From assembly GCA_035632095.1 (NCBI GenBank), contig DASQHM010000217.1, positions 1-35,692 of the forward strand: a stretch of DNA of 35,692 nucleotides, given 5' to 3'. The position numbers and the translations under genes are program-made. The notes under the pieces were generated by a model, which made no database searches, was not told where the DNA came from, and saw only the letters and a list, made by a program, of their open reading frames with translations. Position 1 is the first letter of the stretch; each line of letters starts with the position of its first letter. Below, in pieces: positions 14,747 through 23,088 of this stretch. This DNA is from DASQHM01 sp035632095 (lineage in GTDB: Bacteria > Pseudomonadota > Alphaproteobacteria > Ferrovibrionales > Ferrovibrionaceae).

Positions 14747-16291
14747 TCAGGACTTGCGCGCGTCCGGCGCCTTCAGGCCCATGACCGTCTTCGGCGGAAA
14801 GCGCCGGAACGTGCCGAGATGCGAGCGCATGCCGGTTTGAAAGGCCTCTACGTAAGCCAGTTTGCGCGTCATGTAGTTGTGGGTTTCCTTCGGGTCGAGG
14901 TAGAGGTTGTAGAGACGCGCATAGGCGAAGCGCTGCAGCACGCCGGTGAAGCCGCCCGGCCCGGCCGCGTCGCCGTCGTCGTCGCTGGTCGCGGTCAGCA
15001 GCATCTTGTACTCGCCGCACCTGAGCCCTGAGAAATTCGTGCCGAGCCAGTAATAGTGATACTTGCGGTTCGAAAGGCCGTCGGGCGCCAACAGGAACGA
15101 ACTCTGATCGATGCCGTCTATGTAGCGATCGCCGGGCAGGCGCTCGGACGCGCCGGCGAGGCCGAGCGCTGTCGGCAGAACGTCGTTGAAATCGAAAATG
15201 CCGTCGCTCTGCCGGCCGGCGTCGATCATGCCCGGCCACATCATCAGGCCCGGCACCCGCACTCCGCCTTCCCAGGTCGATCCCTTGGCGCAGCGAAACG
15301 GCGTGAAGGCTGAATCGGGCCAGGTCTCCATGTGCGGCCCGTTGTCGGACGAGACGAAGATCAGCGTGTCTTCCAGTTGGTCCGTCCGGCGCAAGGCTTC
15401 GACCAGGCGTCCCAGGATTTCGTCGAGCTCGAGCAGCGTATCCTTATAAGGATGGCGCGCCGGCGACTTGCCGAGGAAACGCTCGTGCGGATAGTTGTCA
15501 AAATGCGCGCCTCGGGTGCAGTGATAGAGGAACCATGGCTGCTTGCCGCCCGCCATGCGCTCGACAAAGGCCGTTGAATATTGGCACCACTTCTCGTCGA
15601 GCTGCGACAGGACGGGAATGGTCACCTCTTCCACGTTTTCCACGTCGCCGCCCTTTTTCGCATGCACGAAGCTCCGGTTGAACGGCATGTTCTTGACCCA
15701 GTCGGTGCGGGCGTCCGAATAGACGATTTCCGGAAAGAAGTGCGGATCGCGCCACTCTGTATACATGTCGGAAACCGACAGGAATCCGTAGAAGTCGTCG
15801 AAGCCGACATTCTGCGCCTGCGACGCCAGGTTCTCGCCGACGTGCCATTTGCCGACCGCCTGGGTAGCGTAACCCGCATCCGACAGCATCTGCGCGACGG
15901 TGAGCTCACCTTGCAGGCCGCCCGGCTCGCCGTACATGGGCGGGCGGTGCAGGCCGTGGCGGTTCGGCACGCGGCCGGTCAGCAACGTGGCGCGCGAGGG
16001 CGAGCAGCTTGGCTCCGAATAGCACGACGTGAGCTGCATGCCGTTCCGCGCCAACCGGTCGAAATTGGGCGTCGGCGCGCCGACGGCGATGCCTCCGCCG
16101 TAACAGCCGAAATCGCCCCACCCCACGTCGTCCATGAGGAACACGAGGATATTGGGCCGGCGCTTCCGCCGGCTTTGATGCTCGGCGAGTTTGCGCCGCG
16201 CCGTTTCGATGTGCTCGGCATGGACGAAGCTCGGCTCCAGATGCTCCGCCTTGCGCACGGTCTGGGTCGCGATCGGGTCGAAATGCGGCAT
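14747..16291 (-). CDS. Type I sulfatase (formylglycine-dependent), no signal peptide
   Basis: Starting at the ATG at 16291, behind GGGAGGA, the product has 514 residues. The N-terminal metal site is PNILVFLMDDVGWGDFGCYG with Asp54-Asp55. The active-site sequence is C96-S-P-S-R-A-T-L-L-T-G-R, the CxPSR motif in which Cys is converted to formylglycine. Further metal and substrate residues appear in VGKWHVGE and FVSSDNGPHMETW. Enzymes of this family hydrolyse sulfate esters, or sometimes phosphonate or phosphate esters. No signal peptide is visible, so the enzyme should be cytoplasmic, unlike many arylsulfatases. No formylglycine-generating enzyme is encoded in the window. The minus-strand neighbours upstream are two acyl-CoA dehydrogenases and a hydrolase, suggesting that sulfate removal could be one step in degrading a sulfated organic compound. 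That link is inferred. Confidence 0.88.
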   Translation of the reverse strand: MPHFDPIATQTVRKAEHLEPSFVHAEHIETARRKLAEHQSRRKRRPNILVFLMDDVGWGDFGCYGGGIAVGAPTPNFDRLARNGMQLTSCYSEPSCSPSRATLLTGRVPNRHGLHRPPMYGEPGGLQGELTVAQMLSDAGYATQAVGKWHVGENLASQAQNVGFDDFYGFLSVSDMYTEWRDPHFFPEIVYSDARTDWVKNMPFNRSFVHAKKGGDVENVEEVTIPVLSQLDEKWCQYSTAFVERMAGGKQPWFLYHCTRGAHFDNYPHERFLGKSPARHPYKDTLLELDEILGRLVEALRRTDQLEDTLIFVSSDNGPHMETWPDSAFTPFRCAKGSTWEGGVRVPGLMMWPGMIDAGRQSDGIFDFNDVLPTALGLAGASERLPGDRYIDGIDQSSFLLAPDGLSNRKYHYYWLGTNFSGLRCGEYKMLLTATSDDDGDAAGPGGFTGVLQRFAYARLYNLYLDPKETHNYMTRKLAYVEAFQTGMRSHLGTFRRFPPKTVMGLKAPDARKS

Positions 16292-16335
16292 CGGTGTCCT
16301 CCCAAAGCGGCGGGCTTGACGCTGGCTTGTGTTCC

Positions 16336-17454
16336 CTAGACCAACAGTTGGTCCGCGAGACTGCACCGGTGAAACGCGCCGTCACCGAGCTGCGATTGCG
16401 CCCACATGGCGCGGCGGAGATAGAGCCCGGCATCGCAATCGTGGGTAAAGCCGAAGCCGCCGTGGAACTGCACGGCGCGATCGCCCGCGTGAACGAAAAG
16501 ATCGCTAGCCTTTGCCTTGGCCATCTGCGTCAGGCGCCAGGCCTTGTCGCCACCCGCCGCCGTCGCGGCGCCGTAGAGCAGCGAGCGCAGCAATTCGTAG
16601 TGCGTGTAGATGTCGACCACGGGATGCTTCAGCGCCTGGTACGAGCCGATCAGCCGGCCGAACTGCTTTCGGGTCTTCAGGTATTCCAGTGTTGTGTCGA
16701 GCGCTCCGGCGATGCCGCCGCACATTTCCGCGGTCAGCAGCAGTGTCGCGTCGCGGATGAGAGCTTCGATGCCGGACTCTCGCGCGGGAAGCATGCCGCG
16801 CGCATCCACGGTCAATCCGTCGAGTGACACCCGGAAGACGCGTTGGCTTTCGTCGACGCAGATTTCGCGCCTCAGCGCGCCCGGCGGAATGTCGCTTCGC
16901 GACAGCAGCAAAAGCTGCGGCGATCCCTCGAACGTCACCGTGGTCACGATCGCATCCGCCACGGACGCGAACGGCACGTGACATTTCCGCCCGGATAGCG
17001 CGATGCGGCCGCCGCCGGATCGTTCGGCCTTGCAGGACGGTTGGCGAAGGTTCCACCCCTGTCCGGGCTCTGAAAGAGCGACGGTCGCTATGCTTCCGGC
17101 GGCGATCTTTGTCAGGCATTGCGCGGCGCCTTCGTGCTGGTTGGCGCACTCGGCCAAGGCGCGCGCGGCCAGCAAGGCCGGCACCAACGGCGACGCCAGC
17201 AAATGCCGGCCGAAAGCTTCGACGATGGAGACCGCGTCGCCGGCGCCGAGGCCGCTGCCGCCCTGCGCCTCGGGCACCACGAGCCCAGTCCAGCCAAGCT
17301 CGGCCATCTGGCGCCATACCGCCTGGTCGTAGCCCAAGTCCGAGCCGAACAGCTTGCGCACGCCGAGCGGAGATGAATTTTGCCGCGCGAAATTCTGCGC
17401 CGTTTCCAGGATCAGCGCCTGCTCGTCGCCGAATGTGATGTCGAGTTCGGTCAT
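16336..17454 (-). CDS. Acyl-CoA dehydrogenase, probable subunit A of a heteromeric pair
   Basis: The 372-residue ACAD has the N-terminal helical domain (ITFGDEQALILETAQNFAR), the hinge motif LGWTGLVVPEAQGGSGLGAGDAV, a beta domain that is poorly conserved (ALSEPGQGWNLRQPSC), and the C-terminal domain with TRKQFGRLIGSYQALKHPVVDIY and VQFHGGFGFTHDCDAGLYLRRA. It stops soon after that helix and lacks the terminal FAD-contacting GTSExQRNxIxxxxL segment seen in its neighbour. The ATG at 17454 lies 12 bases after the stop of the next ACAD gene. Adjacent ACAD pairs with complementary deficits are known to form heterotetramers, for example in actinobacterial sterol side-chain oxidation. I infer the same here. 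The expected reaction is alpha,beta-dehydrogenation of a bulky acyl-CoA. Confidence 0.82.
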   Translation of the reverse strand: MTELDITFGDEQALILETAQNFARQNSSPLGVRKLFGSDLGYDQAVWRQMAELGWTGLVVPEAQGGSGLGAGDAVSIVEAFGRHLLASPLVPALLAARALAECANQHEGAAQCLTKIAAGSIATVALSEPGQGWNLRQPSCKAERSGGGRIALSGRKCHVPFASVADAIVTTVTFEGSPQLLLLSRSDIPPGALRREICVDESQRVFRVSLDGLTVDARGMLPARESGIEALIRDATLLLTAEMCGGIAGALDTTLEYLKTRKQFGRLIGSYQALKHPVVDIYTHYELLRSLLYGAATAAGGDKAWRLTQMAKAKASDLFVHAGDRAVQFHGGFGFTHDCDAGLYLRRAMWAQSQLGDGAFHRCSLADQLLV

Positions 17455-17466
17455 TGGCGTGCCGGC

Positions 17467-18672
17467 TCAGCTTTTCGGCAGGCCGAGGACGCGCTCGCCG
17501 AGGATGTTGCGCTGGACCTCGGACGTGCCGCCGCCGATGGTGGAGGAAAACGCGTTGAAGTAGCCTCGAAGCCACTTGCCGCCGTCGACTGCATCTGGAT
17601 CGCCCACGTAGAGCGCCGCCTCCGGCCCAAGCAGCGACGCCGTGAACCGCCCGACCGCGAGCCGGTGCTCCGACCCGACAAGCTTGTTCATCAGCGGAAT
17701 GGCAAGCGGCCGCTCCGCGACCAAGGCGGCAACGCGTTGCCGTCTCGGGTTAAGCTGCAACGCGGTATCGTCAATGATCAGGCGCATGAGCTGATCGCGC
17801 ACCAAAGGATCGTCCATCGCCGGCGCGCCGTTCTTCTTCATGCGCCTGGCGAGCGCGATGAGGTCGTCGGCTTGCGCGAAATTCGTCGAGGACGGGCCTC
17901 CGGCCTGGCCGCCTTTGGCGCCGCGCTCGAAGGTGAGCGTTTGCATGGCAAAGTGCCAGCCTTGGCCTTCCTCGCCGAGCAGGCAGGTGGCCGGGATGCG
18001 CGCGTCGGTGAAGAACACCTGCGAGAAGCCGAATTCGCCGGTCAGTTTTCTGATCGGGCGGACGCTGATGCCCTCGTGCTTCATCGGGCAGAGGAAAAAG
18101 CTCAGGCCCGCGTATTTGGATTCCGCCGCGCGATCGGTTCGCGCCAGCAGGATCATGTAGTCCGCGTAAGGCCCGAGCGTGGTCCAGATCTTGCTGCCGT
18201 TGACGACGTAGCCGTTGCCGGAGCGCTCGGCGAAGGTCTGGGCGCTCGCCAGGTCGGAACCGTGATCGGGTTCGGAGAAGCCCTGGCACCAGACGTCTTC
18301 CGCGCTCAGGATGCGCTTGATGTAGCGATCCTTCACCTCGTGCGAGCCGAAGTGCAGGATCAACGGTCCGGCCCATTGCAGGCCGATGGTATTCATCATG
18401 AACGGCGTCCGGAGCCGCACCATTTCCTGCGTGACCACGTCCTGGAACGCTTGCGGCATGCCGCGTCCGCCATATTCGGCCGGCCATGCCATGCCGAGGT
18501 ATCCCGCCTCGTAGACCTTGCGCTGCCAGTCGCGAAGGAAGTCGAACTGGCGCTTGTCGCCGACTTCCATGAACGTCTGCGGCAGCAGGAAATCGGCTTT
18601 CGGCGTGTTCGCGGTGAGCCACGCGACCACATCCTTGCGAAAGCCGCTCAATTCGCGCTCGGCATTTGCCAT
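17467..18672 (-). CDS. Acyl-CoA dehydrogenase, probable subunit B of a heteromeric pair
   Basis: The 401-residue ACAD is complete: N-terminal FRKDVVAWLTANTPK, YLGMAWPAEYGGRGMP, the flavin-site segment WCQGFSEPDHGSDLASAQT, then VVNGSKIWTTLGPYADYMILLARTD, and the C-terminal FSSTIGGGTSEVQRNILGERVLGLPKS. The position that holds the catalytic Glu in medium-chain type enzymes (YEGTS) is Gly here (GGGTS), so the catalytic base must come from elsewhere or from the partner subunit. This GGGTSE form is common in ACADs annotated for bulky or sterol-like acyl-CoAs. Start is ATG 18672 with GGAT upstream. It is flanked by the hydrolase gene (18 bases upstream) and the second ACAD (12 bases downstream), which supports one operon. 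It likely uses FAD and an electron-transfer flavoprotein. Confidence 0.88.
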   Translation of the reverse strand: MANAERELSGFRKDVVAWLTANTPKADFLLPQTFMEVGDKRQFDFLRDWQRKVYEAGYLGMAWPAEYGGRGMPQAFQDVVTQEMVRLRTPFMMNTIGLQWAGPLILHFGSHEVKDRYIKRILSAEDVWCQGFSEPDHGSDLASAQTFAERSGNGYVVNGSKIWTTLGPYADYMILLARTDRAAESKYAGLSFFLCPMKHEGISVRPIRKLTGEFGFSQVFFTDARIPATCLLGEEGQGWHFAMQTLTFERGAKGGQAGGPSSTNFAQADDLIALARRMKKNGAPAMDDPLVRDQLMRLIIDDTALQLNPRRQRVAALVAERPLAIPLMNKLVGSEHRLAVGRFTASLLGPEAALYVGDPDAVDGGKWLRGYFNAFSSTIGGGTSEVQRNILGERVLGLPKS

Positions 18673-18690
18673 CGATCAAATCCTTCGCGG

Positions 18691-19761
18691 TTAATCCGAT
18701 CCTCGCACGCCCTCCGCGCGCACCCAGCTTTCCAGCAGCATGCGAAGGGCGGCGACAAAAGCGAGCGGCTGATCCAGCATGACATGGTGTTGCGCTTCCG
18801 GCACTTCGACGATGGGCGCGTCGGGGCCCATCAACGACGACATGTACGATGCGGTGTCGCGCGAGACCAACTTGCTCTTCTCGCCGAAGATCAGCGCCGC
18901 GCGGCAGCGGACCGCCTGCAGGTACTCGCGAAACGGCTCGCCGAAGCGGCGCGATCCCATGGCCTCGCTGTCGAATTTCCAGGTCCAGCCGCCACCGGCC
19001 GGCGCAAGCGAGTGGCGGCCGATATGCTCGACGATGAACGGATTGTCGCAAGGTTGTTCCGGCATCAACCGGAAGCGGGCAAGGGCCGCCTCGAAGGTGT
19101 CGTAGATTCGCTTCGTCTTGCTCATGGGCGGCCGTTCGAGCGGATGACGCGCCTCTTCCTCGGGCGAGCGAATCGGTGAATCGACAATCACGGCGCCGCC
19201 GATCTCGTCGCCGTATTTCGAACCGAACTTGGTGGTCATGAAACCGCCGAAGCTGTGGCCGATCACGAACGGCCGCTCGCCGAGCCCCGCGTGCGCGATC
19301 ACGGCGCGCATTTCCTCGGCGCGAAGCTCCGAGGTATAGGTCGGGCGCCGTCCGCTGTCGCCCATGCCCGAGAGGTCGATGGCAGCGACGCGAAAATCGC
19401 GGGTGAAGTAGGGCGCGATGAAGCTCCACCAATGGGCATGGGCGCCGCCGCCGTGCACGAAGAGCAGACCCCGTCCACTCACGCCCTCCGGCTCGGCCGG
19501 CCACAAAAGATAGTGAATGGAGCAACCCTCCACATCGACCGAAATGGAGCGTTTTGGACGGGAAACCGCCCAGCGAAACCATTCCGGCGTCGGTGCGCGG
19601 ACAGTCAGGTAATCGGCCGTGGTCGATTCGTCGCTCATGCGGGCCTGATGCAGCCAAGCCCGGCGTTCGGGAAATTTCGCCTGGGCCACCTTTTCCTTAG
19701 CAGCATTCCGCGCTGATCGCGAGAGTTGATCGGCCGCGACGAAATCGATTGAATCAGCCAT
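18691..19761 (-). CDS. Alpha/beta hydrolase
   Basis: The 356-residue protein begins at ATG 19761 or possibly at Met42 (19638); neither has a clear ribosome-binding site. The alpha/beta-hydrolase fold is shown by LLFVHGGGAHAHWWSF (oxyanion region), VAAIDLSGMGDSGRR, the nucleophile elbow VIGHSFGG with Ser170, and the late His in EVPEAQHHVMLDQP. The catalytic acid is likely in the ALIFGEKSKLVSRD segment. The N-terminal 70 residues are polar and not part of the core fold. It is the first gene of the minus-strand cluster with the two ACADs and the sulfatase, so an esterase, thioesterase or C-C hydrolase role in the same degradation route is plausible. No specific substrate can be read from the sequence. 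The gene is divergent from the split-barrel pair. Confidence 0.85.
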   Translation of the reverse strand: MADSIDFVAADQLSRSARNAAKEKVAQAKFPERRAWLHQARMSDESTTADYLTVRAPTPEWFRWAVSRPKRSISVDVEGCSIHYLLWPAEPEGVSGRGLLFVHGGGAHAHWWSFIAPYFTRDFRVAAIDLSGMGDSGRRPTYTSELRAEEMRAVIAHAGLGERPFVIGHSFGGFMTTKFGSKYGDEIGGAVIVDSPIRSPEEEARHPLERPPMSKTKRIYDTFEAALARFRLMPEQPCDNPFIVEHIGRHSLAPAGGGWTWKFDSEAMGSRRFGEPFREYLQAVRCRAALIFGEKSKLVSRDTASYMSSLMGPDAPIVEVPEAQHHVMLDQPLAFVAALRMLLESWVRAEGVRGSD

Positions 19762-19802
19762 GGACCGTATGGGGGCTCGGATCTACGGTCACCGGGCGCA
19801 CG

Positions 19803-20315
19803 ATGCATAATCACCGCCGAGGAGCGAGCTTGCCTCAGCGAATCCGCCTTGACCGGGACCACATCGCTTTCCTTGAAAGCGGCGTCTCCATCGTCGTGGC
19901 TTCATGCGGCGACGGCGGCGGGCCGAGCCTTGGGTTCGCGCACGGCTGCCGCGTCCTGCCGCGCGGCGATCGCGTGCGCCTGTTCATCGCCGAACCGCAC
20001 TGCCCGACGCTTATCGCTGACATCCGCCGTTCGGGCCGCATCGCCGCCGTCTTCAGCAGACCCGACAGCAACAAGACCATGCAGCTGAAGGGTGTCGCGG
20101 CGGAGATCCGGGCCCTGGCGGCCGCGGACTCCCGAAGCCTTTCGGGTCACATAGAGGATTTCATTGCCAACCTCGCTATCGTCGGCACGCCGCCGGACCT
20201 GGTGCGCGCGGTCTTTTCAATAGAAAAAGGCGCCTTGGTCGCCGTCGAATTCGCGCCGAACGCCGCGTTCAGCCAGACGCCCGGTCCAATGGCCGGCGAT
20301 CGGCTGAGCATATGA
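19803..20315 (+). CDS. Pyridoxamine-phosphate-oxidase-like split-barrel protein
   Basis: The product is 170 residues from ATG 19803. A TTG at 19830 has the better ribosome-binding site (GAGGAG six bases upstream) and would remove nine residues. The sequence RDHIAFLESGVSIVVASCGDGGGPSLGFAHGCRVLPRGDRVRLFI, followed by SGRIAAVFSRPDSNKTMQLKGVAAEIRAL, has the strand pattern of FMN-binding split-barrel (PNPOx-like) proteins. The N-terminal part matches the opening of the N-terminal domain of the next gene in style (VIPSWVATCSRDGTPNVTLLS). It overlaps that gene by four bases, so the two are translationally coupled. Such small split-barrel proteins bind FMN, F420 or heme, or act as sensors. I cannot name a reaction. 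The family call is moderately sure, the role unknown. Confidence 0.6.
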   Translation: MHNHRRGASLPQRIRLDRDHIAFLESGVSIVVASCGDGGGPSLGFAHGCRVLPRGDRVRLFIAEPHCPTLIADIRRSGRIAAVFSRPDSNKTMQLKGVAAEIRALAAADSRSLSGHIEDFIANLAIVGTPPDLVRAVFSIEKGALVAVEFAPNAAFSQTPGPMAGDRLSI

Positions 20316-21673
20316 GCGCGCCGGACATCAGCTTGGATGCAATACGCACCTGCCTTGAAGGCGTGATCCCGTCGTGGGTGGCGACGTGCTCGCGCGACGG
20401 CACGCCGAACGTAACCTTGCTTTCGCAGGTTCATTATGTGGACCCGCGGCATGTGGCGCTGTCGTACCAATTCTTCAACAAGACGCGAGAGAACGTCCTT
20501 GCGACCGCGCGGGCGACCGTCCAGGTCGTCGATCCGGTGACGGGCGCGGTCTACCGGTTGTCGCTGCAATATCTGCGGACGGAATCGGAAGGACCGCTGT
20601 TCGAAAGCATGAAGGCCAAGCTCGCCGGGATCGCATCCCACACTGGCATGGAAGCCGTATTCCGCCTGCTGGGTTCCGACATCTATCGCGTTCTCGACAT
20701 CGAACGCGCGCCGAGCGGCCGATTGGCGGCGCCGGCCGCGCCGCGGAGCTTGCTGAACGCGATCAGGCATTGCTGCGCCGGGTTGGGCGCCGGAGCCGAA
20801 CTCGACGGCATGCTCGATCGGTTGCTCTCCGACCTGCAGATGCATCTCGGCATCGAGCATTCCATGGTCCTGATGGCGGACGAAACCCGTGGCTGCCTGT
20901 TCACGGTCGCCAGTCGAGGCTACGACGCTTCCGGCGTCGGATCGGAAATTCCGATTGGGCAGGGCGTCATCGGCGTCGCCGCGCGCGAACGTACGCCGAT
21001 TCGCATCGCCCACATGGCAACCGAATATGGGTACAGCCGCGCCGTCCGCGCGCGGATCAACCAGCTCGGCCTGTCGGGGATCCTGGAGACGGAGATTCCA
21101 TGGCCGGGCCTGACCGAGCCGCACAGCCAGATCGCGGTGCCGATCCTGGCCGGCCAGCGTCTCATCGGCGTGCTCTTTGCCGAGAGTCCGAAGGATATGC
21201 AGTTCGGATACGACGACGAGGACGCTTTGGCGACCATCACGTCGCAAATCGGCACTGCGGTGCTCGCGCTGCAATCGGCCGCGGCTGCCGCCGACGAAAG
21301 CCGCGCGCCGCCGCCGGCGCGGACGCAACCGCAAGGGCCGCCCGTGGCCATCCGCCGCTATGCCGCCGACGACAGTGTTTTCATCGAGCAGGACTATCTG
21401 ATCAAAGGCGTGGCCGGAGCGATTTTCTGGAAGCTCGTCAGCGAATATGCCCGCGAGCAACGGACCGAGTTCACCAATCGCGAACTGCGGCTCGATCCGG
21501 CCCTCAGATTGCCGGACGTGTCCGAGAACCTCGAGGCGCGATTGGTGCTGCTGGAACGGCGTCTGGTCGAGCGCTGTCCGTTCGTGCGGATCGAAAAATC
21601 CGGCCGCGGCCGGTTTCGATTGGCGGTCAAGCGGCCCCTGAAGCTGGTGAATGTCGGAGACGCATCCGACTGA
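20312..21673 (+). CDS. Split-barrel (PNPOx-like) plus GAF domain protein with C-terminal winged-helix-like region
   Basis: The 453-residue protein has three parts. Residues about 10-135 look like a PNPOx-type split barrel (WVATCSRDGTPNVTLLSQVHYVDPRHVALSYQFFNKT). Residues about 160-315 form a GAF domain, with LGIEHSMVLMADETRGCLFTVASRGY, IPIGQGVIGVAARERTPIRIAH, and SQIAVPILAGQRLIGVLFAES followed by FGYDDEDALATITSQIGTAV. The last 100 residues (IKGVAGAIFWKLVSEYAREQRTEFTNRELRLDPALRLPD...LERRLVERCPFVRIEKSGRGRFRLAV) look like a winged-helix effector. It lacks histidine-kinase, cyclase or GGDEF domains. The architecture suggests a soluble sensor that reads a flavin or redox state through the barrel and a small ligand through GAF, with output by DNA or protein binding. 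That function is inference. It is coupled to the small split-barrel gene upstream. Confidence 0.75.
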   Translation: MSAPDISLDAIRTCLEGVIPSWVATCSRDGTPNVTLLSQVHYVDPRHVALSYQFFNKTRENVLATARATVQVVDPVTGAVYRLSLQYLRTESEGPLFESMKAKLAGIASHTGMEAVFRLLGSDIYRVLDIERAPSGRLAAPAAPRSLLNAIRHCCAGLGAGAELDGMLDRLLSDLQMHLGIEHSMVLMADETRGCLFTVASRGYDASGVGSEIPIGQGVIGVAARERTPIRIAHMATEYGYSRAVRARINQLGLSGILETEIPWPGLTEPHSQIAVPILAGQRLIGVLFAESPKDMQFGYDDEDALATITSQIGTAVLALQSAAAAADESRAPPPARTQPQGPPVAIRRYAADDSVFIEQDYLIKGVAGAIFWKLVSEYAREQRTEFTNRELRLDPALRLPDVSENLEARLVLLERRLVERCPFVRIEKSGRGRFRLAVKRPLKLVNVGDASD

Positions 21674-21689
21674 GTTTTCGCGAAGGAGC

Positions 21690-21721
21690 GGCCGCGGCGA
21701 TGGACAACCCCAGCCGCGGCC
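21690..21721. terminator. GC stem-loop between convergent genes, possible terminator
   Basis: GGCCGCGGC (21690-21698) pairs perfectly with GCCGCGGCC (21713-21721) around a 14-base loop, in the 66-base gap between the convergent GAF and hemerythrin genes. No T-run follows on either strand, so intrinsic termination is uncertain. The position is the only argument for a bidirectional terminator. Confidence 0.35.
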
Positions 21722-21739
21722 TCCCGATATGCGGATCCA

Positions 21740-22435
21740 CTAGGCCGCGACGGCCACTCGCGAGAGCTCGTGGCTCAGCTTGCGCCAATCGAGATCGCTG
21801 AGCAGCGTCTTGATCGATGCAAGCATCCCCGCGAAGACCTGCTCGGGCACCGTCCCGCGGACGGTCGCCAGGAATTCGGCGCGTTCCCCCGGATTGAGCC
21901 CTTTGATCAGCCAGGGCATCGCCGCGCCCTTGGCTTCGGGCGATATGGAATTCACTAGCGCCGACTCAATCGCCAGGAGTTCGGCGTCCGTGTACCAGCG
22001 CCAGAGAATGGCGTTGTTCTTGGTCTCCTCGTCGTTCATGTGGACGAAATTCTCGCCCACGAAACGGCCGAGGCTGCGGTATAGAAGCGCGCCGGCGGCA
22101 TGCCGCGCGTCGCCCTCGGCGGCTTCCAGATCGTTCACGTCCCTGGCGACGTGTTCGATCTGTTGCGCGTGGTGCTCGTGGTCGGCCGCGCTCGCCGCGG
22201 ACGATCCGGGGGCCCTGGCCTCCATGGCCGGATGAATGAACCGCTCCTCCTTTTCGAGGTGCATCCGGCAGAGCCCGATCAGGGTCCGGCATTGCTGAAC
22301 CACCCGGGTAACCTCGCAATCGTCGGTCGCATCCATGCGGCCGACGGCGAAAAGCGTGTCGGTCATGACCGCGCGGAGCGCCTTATGGATGTTGTGGTAG
22401 CCGTCGAAGCGGGTGCTGTTTTTGTACGTCGTCAT
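21740..22435 (-). CDS. Hemerythrin/HHE-domain protein
   Basis: From the ATG at 22435, with GAGGAG nearby, the product has 231 residues; the open frame extends upstream without a better start. The four-helix hemerythrin fold is indicated by ligand-type motifs at the expected intervals: HNIHKALR (His14, His17), MHLEKEERFIHPAM (His59, Glu63, His68), AADHEHHAQQIEH (His86, His88, His89) and FVHMNDEETKN (His132, Glu136). These could hold a di-iron centre that binds oxygen or nitric oxide, or senses iron or redox state. The last 60 residues (AMPWLIKGLNPGERAEFLATVRGTVPEQVF) form an additional helical part seen in larger members of the family. It is soluble. It lies between the convergent GAF gene and the hyf-like operon on the same strand, and its upstream region shares TATCGTAAG with the hyf promoter. 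Confidence 0.82.
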   Translation of the reverse strand: MTTYKNSTRFDGYHNIHKALRAVMTDTLFAVGRMDATDDCEVTRVVQQCRTLIGLCRMHLEKEERFIHPAMEARAPGSSAASAADHEHHAQQIEHVARDVNDLEAAEGDARHAAGALLYRSLGRFVGENFVHMNDEETKNNAILWRWYTDAELLAIESALVNSISPEAKGAAMPWLIKGLNPGERAEFLATVRGTVPEQVFAGMLASIKTLLSDLDWRKLSHELSRVAVAA

Positions 22436-22566
22436 GAGCCGATCTCCTCGTGCGTTGCGCGACGATGCGCGAGGCGAACGGTACCCAAAAGGCGCCGGAG
22501 CGGTGCCTAAATGAAGGCTCAAGCGACCTTAAAATTATCGTAAGCGGCGCGAATTCCGGCTTCCGC

Positions 22567-23076
22567 CTAGGCTTGGAGCAGGGCAAGCAGGCCGCGGAGC
22601 AACTCGACCGGCGAGGGTGGACAGCCGGGTATGTGCAAATCGACGGGCAGAATCTGTCCTACGCCGCCCGCGACGGCGTAACTGCCGGCGAAGCAGCCGC
22701 CGTTCCGGGCGCAGTCGCCGACGGCGACGACCCACTTGGGCGATGGCGTCGCGTCGTAGGCGCGCTGCAAGGCTTCGACCATGTTCTTCGTCACCGGCCC
22801 CGTGACCAGCAGCACATCGGCGTGGCGCGGGGAGGCCACGAAGCGCAGACCGAAGCGCTCCAGGTCGTAGAACGCGTTGTTCAGCGCGTGAATCTCCAGT
22901 TCACAGCCGTTGCAGGAACCGGCATCGACTTCGCGGATCGAAAGGCTCCGGCCGAGACGCCGGCGCGCCGTGCGCTCGAGGGCAGCGGCGAGTTCGGCCA
23001 TCGCCTCGGCGCTCGGATCCGGTGCCGCCTCGGTGATCGGGGATCGGATCAAGCCTTGGAGCAGATGATTGCGCAT
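22567..23076 (-). CDS. hyfI: Hydrogenase-4-like small subunit, NuoB/HyfI family
   Basis: The 169-residue iron-sulfur protein is homologous to NuoB and the small subunit of group 4 hydrogenases. The ligands for one [4Fe-4S] cluster are present: Cys55 and Cys58 in GSCNGCELEIHAL, Cys122 in VGDCARNGG and Cys152 in HIPGCPPSPVELL; Cys128 is additional. It would lie in the peripheral arm beside the HyfG-like subunit and hold the N2-type proximal cluster. It is the last gene of the operon, 12 bases after hyfG. The short leader of about 45 residues ahead of the conserved part is similar to other members. It shows that the complex still carries a redox centre although the nickel site is lost in its partner. 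Confidence 0.88.
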   Translation of the reverse strand: MRNHLLQGLIRSPITEAAPDPSAEAMAELAAALERTARRRLGRSLSIREVDAGSCNGCELEIHALNNAFYDLERFGLRFVASPRHADVLLVTGPVTKNMVEALQRAYDATPSPKWVVAVGDCARNGGCFAGSYAVAGGVGQILPVDLHIPGCPPSPVELLRGLLALLQA

Positions 23077-23088
23077 GGCGGTTCGCCC

